A stretch of 64,000 nucleotides of DNA, taken from the NCBI GenBank assembly GCA_037013495.1, contig CM072812.1, forward strand, positions 35,298,501 through 35,362,500. Direction: 5' to 3'. Origin of the DNA: Hippophae tibetana. Its lineage: Eukaryota; Streptophyta; Magnoliopsida; Rosales; Elaeagnaceae. Numbering within the stretch: the stretch's first letter is position 1; each line of letters starts with the position of its first letter. The position numbers and the translations under genes were made by a program. Shown here one piece after another: positions 47,850-59,383 of this stretch. The notes under the pieces are model-generated. The model did no database searches and was not told the DNA's origin. It saw only the letters and a program-made list of their open reading frames with translations.

Positions 47850-49660
47850 ATAAGCATCAAAAGATTTAATTGTAAGAATTGTTAATAATACTACAATAAA
47901 ACTTAATAAAGTATTAAAAGATACTCATATAATGATAAGAGGAGAAAATTTTCACATTCCTACCTTATATAAACAGAAAACATGAGTTGATTTGTTAATA
48001 GGAAATTATTTCCTAAACTTATATCAACATTTCACACAATATTTTTACAAAATAAGTCTCACAACTTTAGAAGGAGATACCATCTATGTTTCCAAAATAA
48101 GAAAAGTTTTAACTGTCTCAAACTCAACTTTTATGCAAAAACATAAAAAGCGAAAATATGGTTTGATAGAAGACCAACAAAAACCTTATTTATAAAATAT
48201 TTCATTAGATATAGAAGAGAAACAAAACTCTTTTCTCAATGAAATACAAGAAGACAAAGCCCTAACATACATCAGAAAACTATTAAAAATAGTTAGTTTA
48301 GAAAATCCTTTGGATCCAAAAATAAATAAATCTAAAACAATAGTCAACATAAAATTAAGAGATCCTAACAAGATCATATGATTAAAACCAATGATTTATA
48401 CTCCAAAAGACATGATTGAATTTGAAAAAAAAAATCAAGAACTTTTGGAATTAAAAGTCATAATACCAAGTAATTCACCTCATTCTAGTCCAGCATTCTT
48501 AGTTGAAAAAGAAGCTGAGAAAAGAAGAGGAAAAAAGAGAATGGTAATAAACTTTAAAGCACTAATTAAAGAAACTATTGGCGATGGATACTTCATTCCA
48601 AAAAATGAAGAACTACTCTCATTAATAAAAAGAAAGAAATACTTCTCAAGTTTTGATTGTAAAAGTAGATTTTGATAAATAAGACTCGATGAGGAATCAA
48701 ACTAACGAAATTTAGTTGCTCCGAAGGACAATTCCAATAGAAATTTATACCATTTGGATTAAAACAAACTTCAGGTATTTTTCAAAGATATATGGATAAC
48801 ATTTTCAAGAAATTACAAGATATTTATTATATTTACATAGATGATATTTTGGTTTTCAATAATGAATTAAATAAACATTATTTAGAGATTATCAATATTT
48901 TATAAAAATGTAGAAAAGAAGGCATTGTACTCTCTGAAAAGAAAGTAGTACTTGCTCAACAAAAAATTAAATATTTAGGGTTGGAAAATTGAAGATGGAA
49001 AACATAATCTAGAATCACATATACTAAATAATTTTCAAGCTTTCTCTTGTGAATTAAAAGACAAAAACAAATTACAAAGATTTTTAGGATGTTTAACATA
49101 TGGAGAAGCATACATTAAGAAACTTGTAGAAATGAGAAAACCATTACAAGCAAAATTGTAAAAAGATCATATCTGGAAATTGAACAAAGAAGACACTCTA
49201 TATAGGGATAGAGTAAAAGTAAAGGTAAAAAATATACCAACTTTATACCATCCAGATGATAATACCAACAAATGCTTCTTAAGAATATCGAGAAGTAGTT
49301 CTTAAAGCAAGAATAGATGACAAAGATGAATATCTTTATAGATATACATCAAGATCTTTCCCAAGTTCAAAACTAAATTACCATAGTAATGCAAAATAAT
49401 ATTTAGCTATTAAAAAAGCTATTAAGAAATTTGCAATATATGTTATAAGCTCCAGATTCATTGTTAGAATAGATAATAGGAATTTTGATTATTTCTTAAG
49501 AACTAATATTGCAGGTGATTACAAATAAGGAAGATTGTTTAGATGGCAACAATGATTCAACCATTACAATTTTGATGTTTAACATCTTATAGGCCATAAA
49601 AATAGCTTAGTTGATGCTCTTACCAGAGAATTAGCACAACTATTTTTATGCTTTCAGGAA
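47850..49660 (+). pseudogene. Caulimovirid polymerase region: protease, RT, RNase H (broken)
   Basis: Protease: LLIGNYFLNLYQHFTQ near 47990-48040. Reverse transcriptase: KVIIPSNSPHSSPAFLVEK and KRMVINFKAL (about 48440-48575), then the catalytic YIDD at 48834-48845 and the LSEKKVVLAQQKIKYLG stretch after it. RNase H: about 49270-49640, ending in HLIGHKNSLVDALTREL. Consecutive stops TGA TAA interrupt the conserved reverse transcriptase block at 48674-48679; others occur before and after, with frame changes near 48970 and 49280. No active enzyme can be made from this copy. Confidence 0.85.
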
Positions 49661-51047
49661 TGGAACATCTTGATATCAAAATCAAGATAAAGGAAAAGGA
49701 GATAAAAATCCTACAAGAATAACTCGAGCTGTTATATCTCGAGAAATCTCTTAAGGAGACAAGAAAGAAACAAGAAAAACTTAATTGTTCAAAATAACCT
49801 CTAGAGACTAGAAGCTCAAATAAGGAATCTTCATTAAAAAGGGAAGAACCTGACAGTTCGTAAAAAACTCATGAAACCATAAAGCTCAATTGGGCAGATT
49901 AGGTAGAAAAAGAATAATAGAATTTTTTTAATGTGGTTTATAATGGTCCAAAACCAGGAATTTATAAAAATTGAGGAGAAGCTAGAAAATCTATTCTAGG
50001 AATTAATAGAGTAACTCATAGAGGTTTACCAACAGAATAGAAGCAAAAGGTAGTTATACCAACTACAAAACACCAAAACTGATAACTCCAGTGAAAATAG
50101 TAAGAAATTATTCTATAACATTACAACAATAACCAATAGCTTCAAACAGTTTGAAAAAACTTGGAAAGATATCAAGGCCTCCTGTGCTATTTAGAGAAAC
50201 ATCTCCTTTGGAGATATAAAAAATAGTAAAGCATTCAGTGCTATTCAGGGAAACATCTCCTAGAACTACTCCAATCATTGAAGATGAAAATGACCAATAT
50301 AGAAACCTCAGCAAACCATAATGGTCGAGTCTTTATAACATGGACGAAAAGTCTACCCAAGAACATATTGAAGATATGAAGTTTTATACTACACACAAGG
50401 AATTTTCTATAGAAAGTAAATTCAATATCTTGGAATGAGTTGATCCAATATTTGTGTATAAAGCCTTTCATGTAGGACTTATAGAAAATATATATCCATG
50501 AATTAATTTAAGCGAGTTAAATTATTTCCCAAAGAATTTTACAAGAGCAATCAAAAATTTTAGAAGGATGATTAAATCAGGTGATAAACTTATTTATCTT
50601 AGATTTTTTAGTTCATTAATAGACTGGAATGAGGAAAGAAGTATTAGTTCCTACCATTTCATCAAGTTAGGGATTTCCAACACAAATAGAGAAGTTCCCA
50701 AACCAAGGGCACCTCTAGAAAAGGAATTAAACACAGAAGAACTCTGTGTACTAAGAGGTCAAATGTTAGGCCAAATTTACTATAAACTCGGAAAGATTGA
50801 AAATTCTACTGAGATCAAAGTAAATTATTCAACTAGTAAAGTCATCGTCATTTCCCATAGTAGCATGACTCTGTCAGAAGAAGATGATGAAAAAATTATC
50901 AAATATGAAACCAATTTTAATTGCAACAACCTAGAAATTGGTCAAGAAACAAAAAAGGTATTATGCTTCTATGCGAGAAAAGCCACCAAAGACCACATAT
51001 GTATTCTCTGCATCAAAGATAGAAAAGATGAAATGCATCAAAGATAG
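49660..51047 (+). pseudogene. Caulimovirid viroplasmin/transactivator region (broken)
   Basis: It begins at an ATG overlapping the end of the RNase H region. The segment from 49933 reads VVYNGPKPGIYKN, then a TGA (49972-49974), then GEARKSILGINRVTHRG. This is the small viroplasmin fold shared with some RNase H1 N-termini. Several in-frame stops precede it. A frame change follows, and an open 159-codon stretch (50568-51047) forms the C-terminal part. In living relatives this protein forms inclusion bodies and allows reinitiation of translation. Confidence 0.7.
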
Positions 51048-51248
51048 AGAAGATGAAGATGTGTCATCATCAATGTTATCAAAATAACCGCCGACAAAAA
51101 ATGACAAAGAAAAATAAAGAAAGAAACTATCAGCAGAATATGATAAAGGAAATAAAAATGTAGATCCCATATCTCAGTCAGCAGCATGTGCCAAGGAAAA
51201 AAGCATTGGCTAACCTTTAAATTAAAAAAGTAGAAGAATTCCTTGTGC

Positions 51249-51257
51249 TATAAAAGG
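51249..51257 (+). promoter_or_regulatory. Pararetrovirus pregenomic RNA promoter (TATA box)
   Basis: TATAAAAGG follows the viroplasmin region by about 200 bp, as in 35S-type promoters, so RNA would start near 51280. AATAAA motifs at 51380-51385 and 51453-51458 lie at the expected distance downstream for the viral polyadenylation signal, giving a terminal redundancy of roughly 120-200 nt. Confidence 0.6.
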
Positions 51258-51721
51258 AACCCTTATTCTCATTTCAAAACACACACGAATACATAGAAAT
51301 CCAGAGCTCTCTACTTTGAAACACTCTAGCATAGAAAACCCCTCTATCTAGAAATCTCAAAACTTATAATGTTATACCCAATAAATATAAGCAACTAAGC
51401 ACCTATTCAAGATTCTTAGTTGGCCTAAAGTTGTAATAATTATTATTCTATGAATAAAAAGAGTTTAGTTACTCTTCTTTAGTTAGTCAACTATTGGACA
51501 CCATTTATGTACGGAGGAAGAAGGCTCACCATTGTCAAGAGGGTGTTGAGGTTTGAGCAAAGTTGAGGCATAATAGGTGTAACAAAAGAAAACGAACAGA
51601 AGGGAAGACCATGGTGGACCCATCAAATTCTGGTATAATAATTATAAATTTAAGCCAATTAAGAATCTTGAATGTTTAAATATTTGCTTACAACAAGACA
51701 TAATACTGCTAAAACTAGAAA

Positions 51722-52099
51722 ATGGAAACTATTTTTAGAAATAAACAAATAATAATTTCAAATAAAATCAAGGATAAAAATCTAATTCCATTAGAAACAT
51801 TTGATAAAGGTTATCTCTATCATTTAAATGAATATTTTAAAGATGAGGATTATGAAACTTGTCTTGAAAATTTTAAAAGATTTAACACCTTATTAGATAT
51901 CTATACAGATTATATTAAATCTATCACAAGCATCATAGACCATCATATTTCAAAAACATTAAAAGAATATTTTAGTAAAAAATATGTAAGAATAGAGGAA
52001 GAGGAATTCAACAACTTAAAGTTTAGATACTACTTCTTTGAATATTATAAATACATTGTATGTACACAACAAAAACCTGTTTGTATACTACGAATATGA
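51722..52099 (+). CDS. 125-aa frame in the pararetrovirus leader, unknown function
   Basis: It lies between the pregenomic promoter and the primer-binding site. It is hydrophilic, rich in Y, K, E and F, with no recognised domain. It stands out because it is uninterrupted for 125 codons while neighbouring viral frames are heavily broken. It may be the start of a longer frame, because similar composition continues after its TGA. Soymoviruses carry a coding frame around the primer site, so this could be an equivalent; that is inference. Confidence 0.35.
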   Translation: METIFRNKQIIISNKIKDKNLIPLETFDKGYLYHLNEYFKDEDYETCLENFKRFNTLLDIYTDYIKSITSIIDHHISKTLKEYFSKKYVRIEEEEFNNLKFRYYFFEYYKYIVCTQQKPVCILRI

Positions 52100-52430
52100 A
52101 AAAATAATATGCATTCAACACATGATTTATCAAGATAATACTCTATGAACATCGAATCATTGGTGCATAAATTATAACTATTGGATTTAACAAATGAAGA
52201 ATAATTTTTAATTTTAAAAGGCAATTAATAGTTTGAGGATTAGAATTAAGTAACCAAAATAATGAAGAACATAATATACTATGCAATTGTAAGGAATATA
52301 GAAGAACATTAGATTTATTCCAAAACATAATAAGCTTTTAAAACAAATTATTGCCTTCAGTAAATAAACAAATACTATCAACTATGTCAATATTAATCCC
52401 CGATTAAAAATTGTATTGATCCACAAAAAT

Positions 52431-52443
52431 TGGTATCAGAGCC
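52431..52443 (+). promoter_or_regulatory. tRNA-Met primer-binding site of the pararetrovirus
   Basis: TGGTATCAGAGCC is complementary to the 3' end of initiator tRNA-Met and marks nucleotide 1 of caulimovirid genomes. It lies about 1.15 kb after the inferred RNA start. The same motif serves LTR retrotransposons, but no LTR end is evident here. Confidence 0.7.
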
Positions 52444-52969
52444 AAGGAATATTATTCTAAATAGTAATTGATGAAAACTTAACACCATTAAAGTCTAAGG
52501 GCAGCTTTGATATTTTATAAACCTCAAGGGCATAAGTAAAGATATACCAAACCTTAGGGGCATTTGAGATATTATTCTCGATTAGATTAGTCATTGATAC
52601 TCGATCAATTTTGGCTCATAATTTTCAAAAGTACTATATCGATTTAGTCGTTCCTTCCACAATAAAACGAATCAAAATTGATTGCATCCAGCCCTATTGA
52701 GTGGCATATTGAGTTCCAAGATAACACCCTACCATAACTCCTAATCTTCATTCATTACATCCTTCAATGGCTCATCTAAGTCGATGAATCAGTCCCAACA
52801 AGTGCAACTCGCTATAATCATTGGTTTCAATCCAATGAAGTATATATAAAGATAAAAACTTTTTATCTCTTAAGTGAGAGTTAAGACTTAGGCTTTGGGT
52901 AATCTTAACTCTAACATTTTCCTTTTAATAGGAACTCTTTTTATTTTATTTTATATCTTTTTTTTATTG

Positions 52970-53040
52970 AATAAAATGTATATATTAATAATATTAAGAC
53001 TAAAACTTACATTTATATGAGTTACTCTACATTAATTAAT
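52970..53040 (-). repeat. tRNA-derived SINE head fragment
   Basis: Resembles the minus-strand heads clustered at 60785-61645 (ACTAAAACTTACATTTATATGA, then TACTCTACATTAATTAATTA). Confidence 0.35.
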
Positions 53041-53064
53041 TAAGTATACAGTTAATAAATTAAA

Positions 53065-53310
53065 AAACATATTTTGAAAGAGTACGCAACCTGATGCACA
53101 ATTAGGATAAGGAGATATAAAATCTTTAAAAGCTCAATCCTAACTAGCACAAATATAAAAGTATAAACTTAAATAGACAATATAGTAGAAGTACAAAAAA
53201 TATAATATCAGAAAAGAAAATAACTTTGAACAATGGATATTAAATATATTCAACAAAAAGTAAGTAAGAATATAGAAGATTTTTAATTAGAGTTTAAGCT
53301 TTTAGTACGT
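53065..53310 (-). mobile_element. Left part of a Copia/Sirevirus-like LTR split by a Gypsy insertion
   Basis: Aligns with about 62260-62490 of the intact LTR copy (GAAAGAGT, GGATAAGGAGATATA, AATTAGAGTTTAAG, TTAGTACGTTG). The match stops at 53310, where the Gypsy LTR begins. It resumes at 59384 on the other side of that element. Confidence 0.65.
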
Positions 53311-54899
53311 TGTAACTCATCGAACACACAAATTGTGTACAAGGAATACATAAATATACGTATCATAAAAAGTAATATAATAATAAGAAAAGATCGTTCC
53401 CACATAGATTATTTTATTAAAAACTAATTTTTAAAATTATAAAAGTAAAAATTAATTTTTTTGTATTTTAATATTTTAAGGAAACAAAATTAAAACAACT
53501 AAAAATAAATAACAATAATTAATTAAATCAGATTTGGTAGCTAAGAAAATATATGAGAAAATATTTAAGAATACTTAATTAATCAATTTTCCAAACATGT
53601 GAATAATTAAAATACCCCAATATAATTATCAATTAATTATCTGATCAATTGAATCTAACTTAGCATGTATTTATCTCTTAAGTAAACTACACACCATATA
53701 GTAATTAATTTAATCACACTCTTATGTCAATTAAATTGCATACTACTCATTACGTTCATCAATTATGGATCACATACACAATAATCATACATATCTATCT
53801 AGAAAATATGTATGTTATTTAATAAAGACAAACAATAAATAATTCTCTCAAATCTATTTAATTGTCTCTATAGATAAATTATTGGCCAAACAATTAATAG
53901 TATAAAAATTAGATTAAATAATATACTTAAATTAAAATCATAATTGAGGCAAATTATTAGATCATCACATGGTGAAAATTAGGTTTATAACACCCCTAGA
54001 TTAATAAATTAAGCAGACATAGTTTTGTTCATAAAGTTTATATGTTTCATAAAGAAAGACATAAAAATTGATAAAGGAAGGAGTAGTAGAAGAAATACAA
54101 TCAATCTCTTGAATTACAATACCAATCTCCTCTTGAATCTTCATCAAAATTGTATCTTCTTTTGAATTTTTATGTGTTTTCTCCGTTCTTAGCTCTTAAA
54201 ACTAATAAAAATGATGTTAATCATGGCTCCTTATGGTTTATAGGGTGATTAATGGTAAAATATAGCTCAAGTGGAATCCAAGCTATCAGATCAGTTTTAT
54301 ATCAAGGGCTTAAACCAAAACAAGCAAAATTAACAATGCTAGCCAATACCAGAGTGACATGTGGCACATACAATTAACTGGACGAATCAGAGCTTGATGC
54401 TTGGTAAGGGAAGATTGGTCTGGTCAATGGATGTTAAGTTAGCGACATATGGTGTAACATGATTCACGGTAATAGATGGCGTGGCACACAGGTGGAAAGA
54501 ATAGACGAATGAGGTGGAAACTCGTGGTAGATGGGTTGACCAAGCGTCAAACTTGAATTGAACACCGTGTTGACACTTGGCATAACATTGTATCACACTA
54601 CATATGTGGCTATCTGTGATTGGTCATCTTTTCTAGTGTGGTGTCTGCATTGCTTGCCTAGTTAGCTCTTATGCTTACATGGCATATACGTGATGGCTTT
54701 TAATTGGTCTTGCTTTAAAAATTCATAAAAATCCATAAAAATTCTAAAAAAATTCCAAAAATTATATTTTCATCGTTTTTCACTAAAAGTTCATATTTTA
54801 ATATTTGTAACTCTAAAAATACTACTTATTGAATAAAACAAGAATATTAAGTAAAAAAGTACACTAATGACTCTACTTTTTACTTTCATAGTTATCACA
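53311..54899 (-). repeat. 3' LTR of the Gypsy element
   Basis: On the minus strand it starts TGTGATAACTATG at 54899, directly after a purine-rich AACTTTGGTGG tract, and ends GATGAGTTACA at 53311. It contains the GTGGGAACGAT landmark (about 53395). About 215 bp (54421-54635) is missing from the other LTR. Confidence 0.75.
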
Positions 54900-56880
54900 C
54901 CACCAAAGTTAAATATTTGTTTGTCTTCAAGTAAAGCCAAGTCTAAGTAAATTAAATGACATAGGTAGCATATTCATATATATATATATATATACCCACA
55001 CACATCCACATTTAGCAAAAACTATCTCTTTCAAAAGTCGTATAATCCTTTGATAAAGAGATTTACATATTCATCAATCAATGTTCCATCAATACAATGA
55101 TATGCAAGGTTTATGATGAATTTATTAGTGTGTGTGTGTGTGTTGCACATGATATCATGCAATGCACTTATGAAATCAACCTATACGAGTATGCTAATCA
55201 ATTCAATCTTAGAACAAGTCTCATAAATCTATTTTTCACATTCCTCTTCACTAATATAAATATGCACTTAGCTAAAAAATCAATAAGAAATATACATGCT
55301 TAGATAGGGGTCGATAAATGAAGACATTTAGGCTATTTTCATACCTTAACTTTCTTTTTATTCATCATGCACTTTTTAACTACAATTGAGCTTTAACTTT
55401 ATATTTTAGTGCATCATCTCTTATCATTATTTTCATATCATTTTATTCCACATCTTTTTTTTTAAACTTCAAAACACCCCCAAACTTATTTTCAATTTTA
55501 TTTTCTTTTTCTTTAGAGGGATAATTGTGTTGTGAGTTTTTTTTTTCTTTTTTTTCTTTCTTTTTGTGTACGATGTAATACATTTCACCTCACTCTATGG
55601 AATAACATATGATTGCATTTTTTTTCTTTTCATATAAGCTAAAGTTGCAATAGTAAAGGTAATGCTTATTGGTTAGGCATAAAATATGAATTAAAGATAG
55701 GAAAGGTTCTTTGTTGGGACAAAGGCTCGATCGGTCCAAATAAGGCCTAAATCATTTCTCTTGCTAAATACTATTAAAAAATTTGCTTTAAAGGATGATA
55801 AAATATATTCTAAAACTTGGTAAATCTCATCAACTCACATAACTCACTACAATTTTTTTCTTAATAAGTACACCGAAATTAATCCTGAACATGTGCATAA
55901 AAATTTAAATGAATCCAACCAAAACTAGAAAGTATATCACATGATTAATGTAAGTATCGTAACAAGCCCGTTACATTCCTTATCCAAGTCATGACAACCA
56001 ATTTTTGTCATTGAGTTCATATGTTTCATAGTAAATACTAAAATAGAGAATGAAGTTCTCTCTCCCAAACTTAAATTACCCAATGTCCCCAATGTGCACA
56101 TATAAATATGAAAAAGTAAAAGAAAAGAAAACTACCTTAGCCTTGGTACACCACATCTGTTGTTGAAATTCTCAATCTTGTTGCACCATTGCTCTCTAAA
56201 TTTATTCACCTATAAAATAAAAACAATAAAAATATAAGTAAAATAACATTGGGTTTCCTTCCAACGAGAGTCACGTTTAACGTCCTTGACTAGTCAATTA
56301 TATCAAGTCCTAAGTTACATCCTTTTGTGTCTATTTACTTTTGAGTTTGCCTAGAAACAGTTTGAGTCTTAATTTCTTAAATAATACTTTATGTTTCGGT
56401 TTGCAAACAGAGTGCTCAATTTTCTTATCATGCTATATTTTATTTTCTTTTTGTACTTTTCGGCATTTTCACCTCTCTATTAGACTTTTCAGCTTGCCTA
56501 CTTGATTAGGGATGTGGGGGTAAAAGTGTGAGGTCTAAAATCGGTGGCCTCTTAATTGATGGTTTGAGCTTAGATTATATCTCAAATTTTTCTATAAATG
56601 CCCTTCATACACATATGAGAGGTGTGTCCTCCAAAAAGTTCACACAATTCACAATATCAACCTTTGATTCCATAATTTTAAAGTCAAAAAAGGTTGAGTT
56701 GTTTTCTAATGGGTTTATGTCCTTAGTCATGGAATCATGTGTTAAAGTCATAAGTGTGGGCAACTCAACAGATTCTTTGAAGTAGTTCGGCAATCATTAA
56801 CATTTATCCTTAAGCATTCATGAGCACTATCAATATCAGGGGGTTTAGATGCTTTAAAAACTATAAATGTCACTTATTTA
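54900..56880 (-). other. 3' untranslated internal region of the Gypsy element
   Basis: No pol is found. An Athila/Tat-type conserved block (GTTAAACGTGACTCTCGTTG on the minus strand, near 56260-56285) and (TA)n/(TG)n runs near 54975 and 55130 are seen. The only protein-like content is a weak continuation of the protease region above 56600. Confidence 0.6.
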
Positions 56881-56882
56881 TC

Positions 56883-57368
56883 TTACACTTTCATTGTAAG
56901 CTCACCTTTTTGTACATAAATGAGTGTTTTTCTAGCTACTAAGAATGAGCAATCAAGTATGATAGAAATGTTATGGTCATCTTCCATGTCTAGTACAATA
57001 AAATCAATGGAAAAGATGAATTTGTCTACTTTTACTAGCACATCTTCTACCACACCCCAAGCTCTCTTAATTGATTTATTGTCCATTTCTAATGTTACTA
57101 AAGTATATTTGGCTTTACCAATCCCCAATCTCTTGAAAATAAAAAATGGCATAAGTTCGATGCTGGAACATAAGTCACACAATGCCTTGTCAAAATGGTT
57201 GTTCCCAATAGTGAAAGGGATGTCAAAACTATCTGGATCTTTAAGTTTTTGGGGTATTATTCTAGCAATGATGGTACTATAACCTTCATTTAAGTTTATA
57301 ATTTCATTATCTTCAAGCTTCATTTTCTTAGACAAGATGTCCTTCAGAAATTTGGCATAAGAAGGCAT
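56883..57368 (-). pseudogene. Gypsy aspartic protease region (decayed)
   Basis: A 161-codon open stretch resembling the protease of Athila/Tat elements: MPSYAKFLKDILSKK, IPFTIGNNHFDKALCDL, SSIELMP, and near the end ARKTLIYVQKGELTMKV. The usual DLGAS active-site box reads DLCSS, and the ILGRPFL-type segment reads ILDCSFL. The enzyme would therefore be inactive even though the frame is open. Confidence 0.7.
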
Positions 57369-57538
57369 CTATTCAAGAGAATCTACAAATGATATGTTTA
57401 TGTGTAGCTTCTTATAGACTTCAAAAATTTTAAAAACTGTGTATCTTACTTTTTATTTTCCAGTCTTTGAGGGAAAAAAATAATGGGTTTATAGTGGTTG
57501 CTCTTTTTTGGCCGAATTATTTCTTTCCATTACTCTCT

Positions 57539-58595
57539 TTATCCACTAGTTCCTTTTTCCTTGTTAGTTTCCAATTCTTCCTTATCCTTTTGAATCTTAT
57601 CTTCCTCCTCTAGAGTTTTACCACTCTTTAAAGTTTTGGAATTAAAATGGACCTTACCTTTTCTTCTTAGGTTTACAATTGTGTCACTCTGAAGGTTACC
57701 TTTAGGCCTTTGACTCATAGCTTGGCCAAGTTGCCTCATTTGGTTCTCCAAATTTTTAATTGACACCTCTTAAGTGGAAACTTTTGTATTTATTGATTGG
57801 ATGAAGTCTTGTATCATTCCCATTAAATAATTTTTCTTATTCTGAGTATGTAGCTTCTTTTCTTGGGCTTGTGATTGTTGTGGTTTTTGGAAACCAAGTG
57901 GTGGAAATGATTAATAGTTGAATTGATTACCACCTTTATTATTGTTATTACTCCAAGAGAAATTTGGATGTTGTCTCCATCTTGGGTTATATGTGTTTGA
58001 GTATAGATTATTGTTTGGATTCATATTACCCATATAGAATACTGATTCAAGATTATTTGGACAATTATCAAACAAAAAGGCTCTACCACAAAACACATAA
58101 GATACCCTTGAATCTTGGAACTCGTTTATACTCACTGCCGAGTTTTGAGCCTTCAAAAGATTCACTAAAGATGACACCTGAGTTGTAAGTGCCATGATAT
58201 CATTTACCTCATGCATTCCGGCTACTCTTCTTGTGACTGTCATTCTATTCATTGGCCATTGATAGTTATTTCTAGCCATTTTCTCGAGTAAATCATAAGC
58301 TTGATTGTAATTTTTGGCTAGCAAAGCTCCATTAGTAGATGTATCAACAATGGTTCTTATTTGAGCATTGAGACCATTGTAGAAAGTCTCCATTTGAATC
58401 CAATGAGGGATACCATCATGAGGACACTTCCTTAGTAATTCCTTGAATCTTTCCTATGCTTCATATAAACATTCTCCTTCATATTGTTGGTAGGAGGTAA
58501 TGTCATTCCAAAGCTTGGCATTTTTGTTGATGGAAAATACTTCATCAAGAATTTCTCCTTCAAATCATTCCAAGAATTTCTCCACATCCCAAGGT
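57539..58595 (-). pseudogene. Gypsy gag (N-terminally deleted, broken)
   Basis: Minus strand from 58595: LGMWRNSWNDLKEKFLMKYF, then METFYNGLNAQIRTIVD (58393 on), the AYDLLEKMARNNYQW segment, an Asn-rich linker, and SIKNLENQMRQLGQAMSQRP (about 57766-57700), all typical of Athila/Tat gag. Frame changes occur near 58430 and a stop near 57770. The N-terminal part of gag is missing: the sequence joins the LTR directly at about 58595. Confidence 0.75.
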
Positions 58596-59383
58596 CTCTT
58601 AATTAATCTATAGATAAATTGTTGGTCAAATAATTAATATCATAAAAATTAGATTAAATAATGTACTTAAATTAAATTCATAAATGAGGTAAAATATTAG
58701 ATCATTACATGGTGAAAATTGGGTTCATAAGACCCCTAGATTAATAAATTAAATAGACATAATTTTCTTCATAAAGTTCATATGTTTCAAAAAGTAAGAC
58801 ATAAAAAATTGATAAAGAAAGAAGTAAAAGAAGAAATACAATCAATCTCTTCTTGTATCTTCACCAAAATTGTATCTCCTTTTGAATTTTTATGTGTTTT
58901 TCTCCATACTAAGCTCCAAAAATTGATAAAAATGATGTTAATCATGGCTCCTTATGGTTTATGGGGTGATTAAGGGTAAAACATAGCTTAGATGGAATCC
59001 AGACTATTAGATCAGCTTTATATCAAGGGCTTAGACCAAAATAAGCAAAATTGACAATGTTAACCAATAACAGTGTGACACGTGGCACATACAATTCACT
59101 GAACGAATCAGAGCTCGATGCTTGGTAAGGGAAGACTGGTCTAGCATTTACATGGCCCACCTAGTCAACTCATATGCTTATCTGGCGTACACGTGGTAAC
59201 TTTTGATTGGTCTTACATTAAAAATCCATAAAAATTCCAAAAATTATATTTTCACCCCTTTTCACTAAAAAATTCATATTTTAATATTTTTAACTCTAAA
59301 AATACTACTTATTGAATAAGACGAGAAAATATTAAGTAAAAAAGTATACCAATGACTTTACATTCATAGAGTCATCAATAACA
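58595..59383 (-). repeat. 5' LTR of the Gypsy element, truncated
   Basis: Matches 53858-54899 of the other LTR. It lacks the last 545 bp or so (the R-U5 side), and the primer-binding site and gag start are missing with it. It also lacks about 215 bp internally. Confidence 0.75.

Larger units (their letters stand above)
44783..52450 (+). mobile_element. Endogenous caulimovirid (pararetrovirus), nearly genome-length, broken
   Basis: About 7.7 kb, the size of one caulimovirid genome, in the order movement protein, small coiled-coil protein, coat protein with zinc knuckle, protease-reverse transcriptase-RNase H, viroplasmin/transactivator, pregenomic promoter, leader, tRNA-Met primer-binding site. 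Separate coat, polymerase and viroplasmin regions suggest a caulimovirus- or soymovirus-like lineage, not a single-polyprotein petuvirus; the genus is not settled. There is no integrase, as expected, because these viruses enter genomes by chance. Every main coding region has in-frame stops or frame changes, so no intact set of genes is present. Boundaries are approximate. Confidence 0.85.
53311..59383 (-). mobile_element. Pol-less Athila/Tat-like Gypsy element nested in a Copia LTR
   Basis: A Ty3/Gypsy element on the minus strand, flanked by related LTRs (58595-59383 and 53311-54899). It contains gag and a decayed protease but no reverse transcriptase, RNase H or integrase. The long 3' untranslated region typical of Athila/Tat elements is present (CCTTCCAACGAGAGTCACG near 56258, and CCCAAACTTAAATTACCCA near 56067). 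Its insertion interrupts a Copia-type LTR (53065-53310 plus 59384-60763). No matching target duplication could be read. Confidence 0.75.

Noticed and set aside
50108-50471. Minus-strand frames opposite the viroplasmin region
   Set aside because: Overlapping shadows without recognisable content.
52431-52443. Primer-binding site of an LTR retrotransposon
   Set aside because: Possible, but no LTR ending in CA just before it and no gag after it were found. Its position after a caulimovirid promoter and leader fits the virus better.
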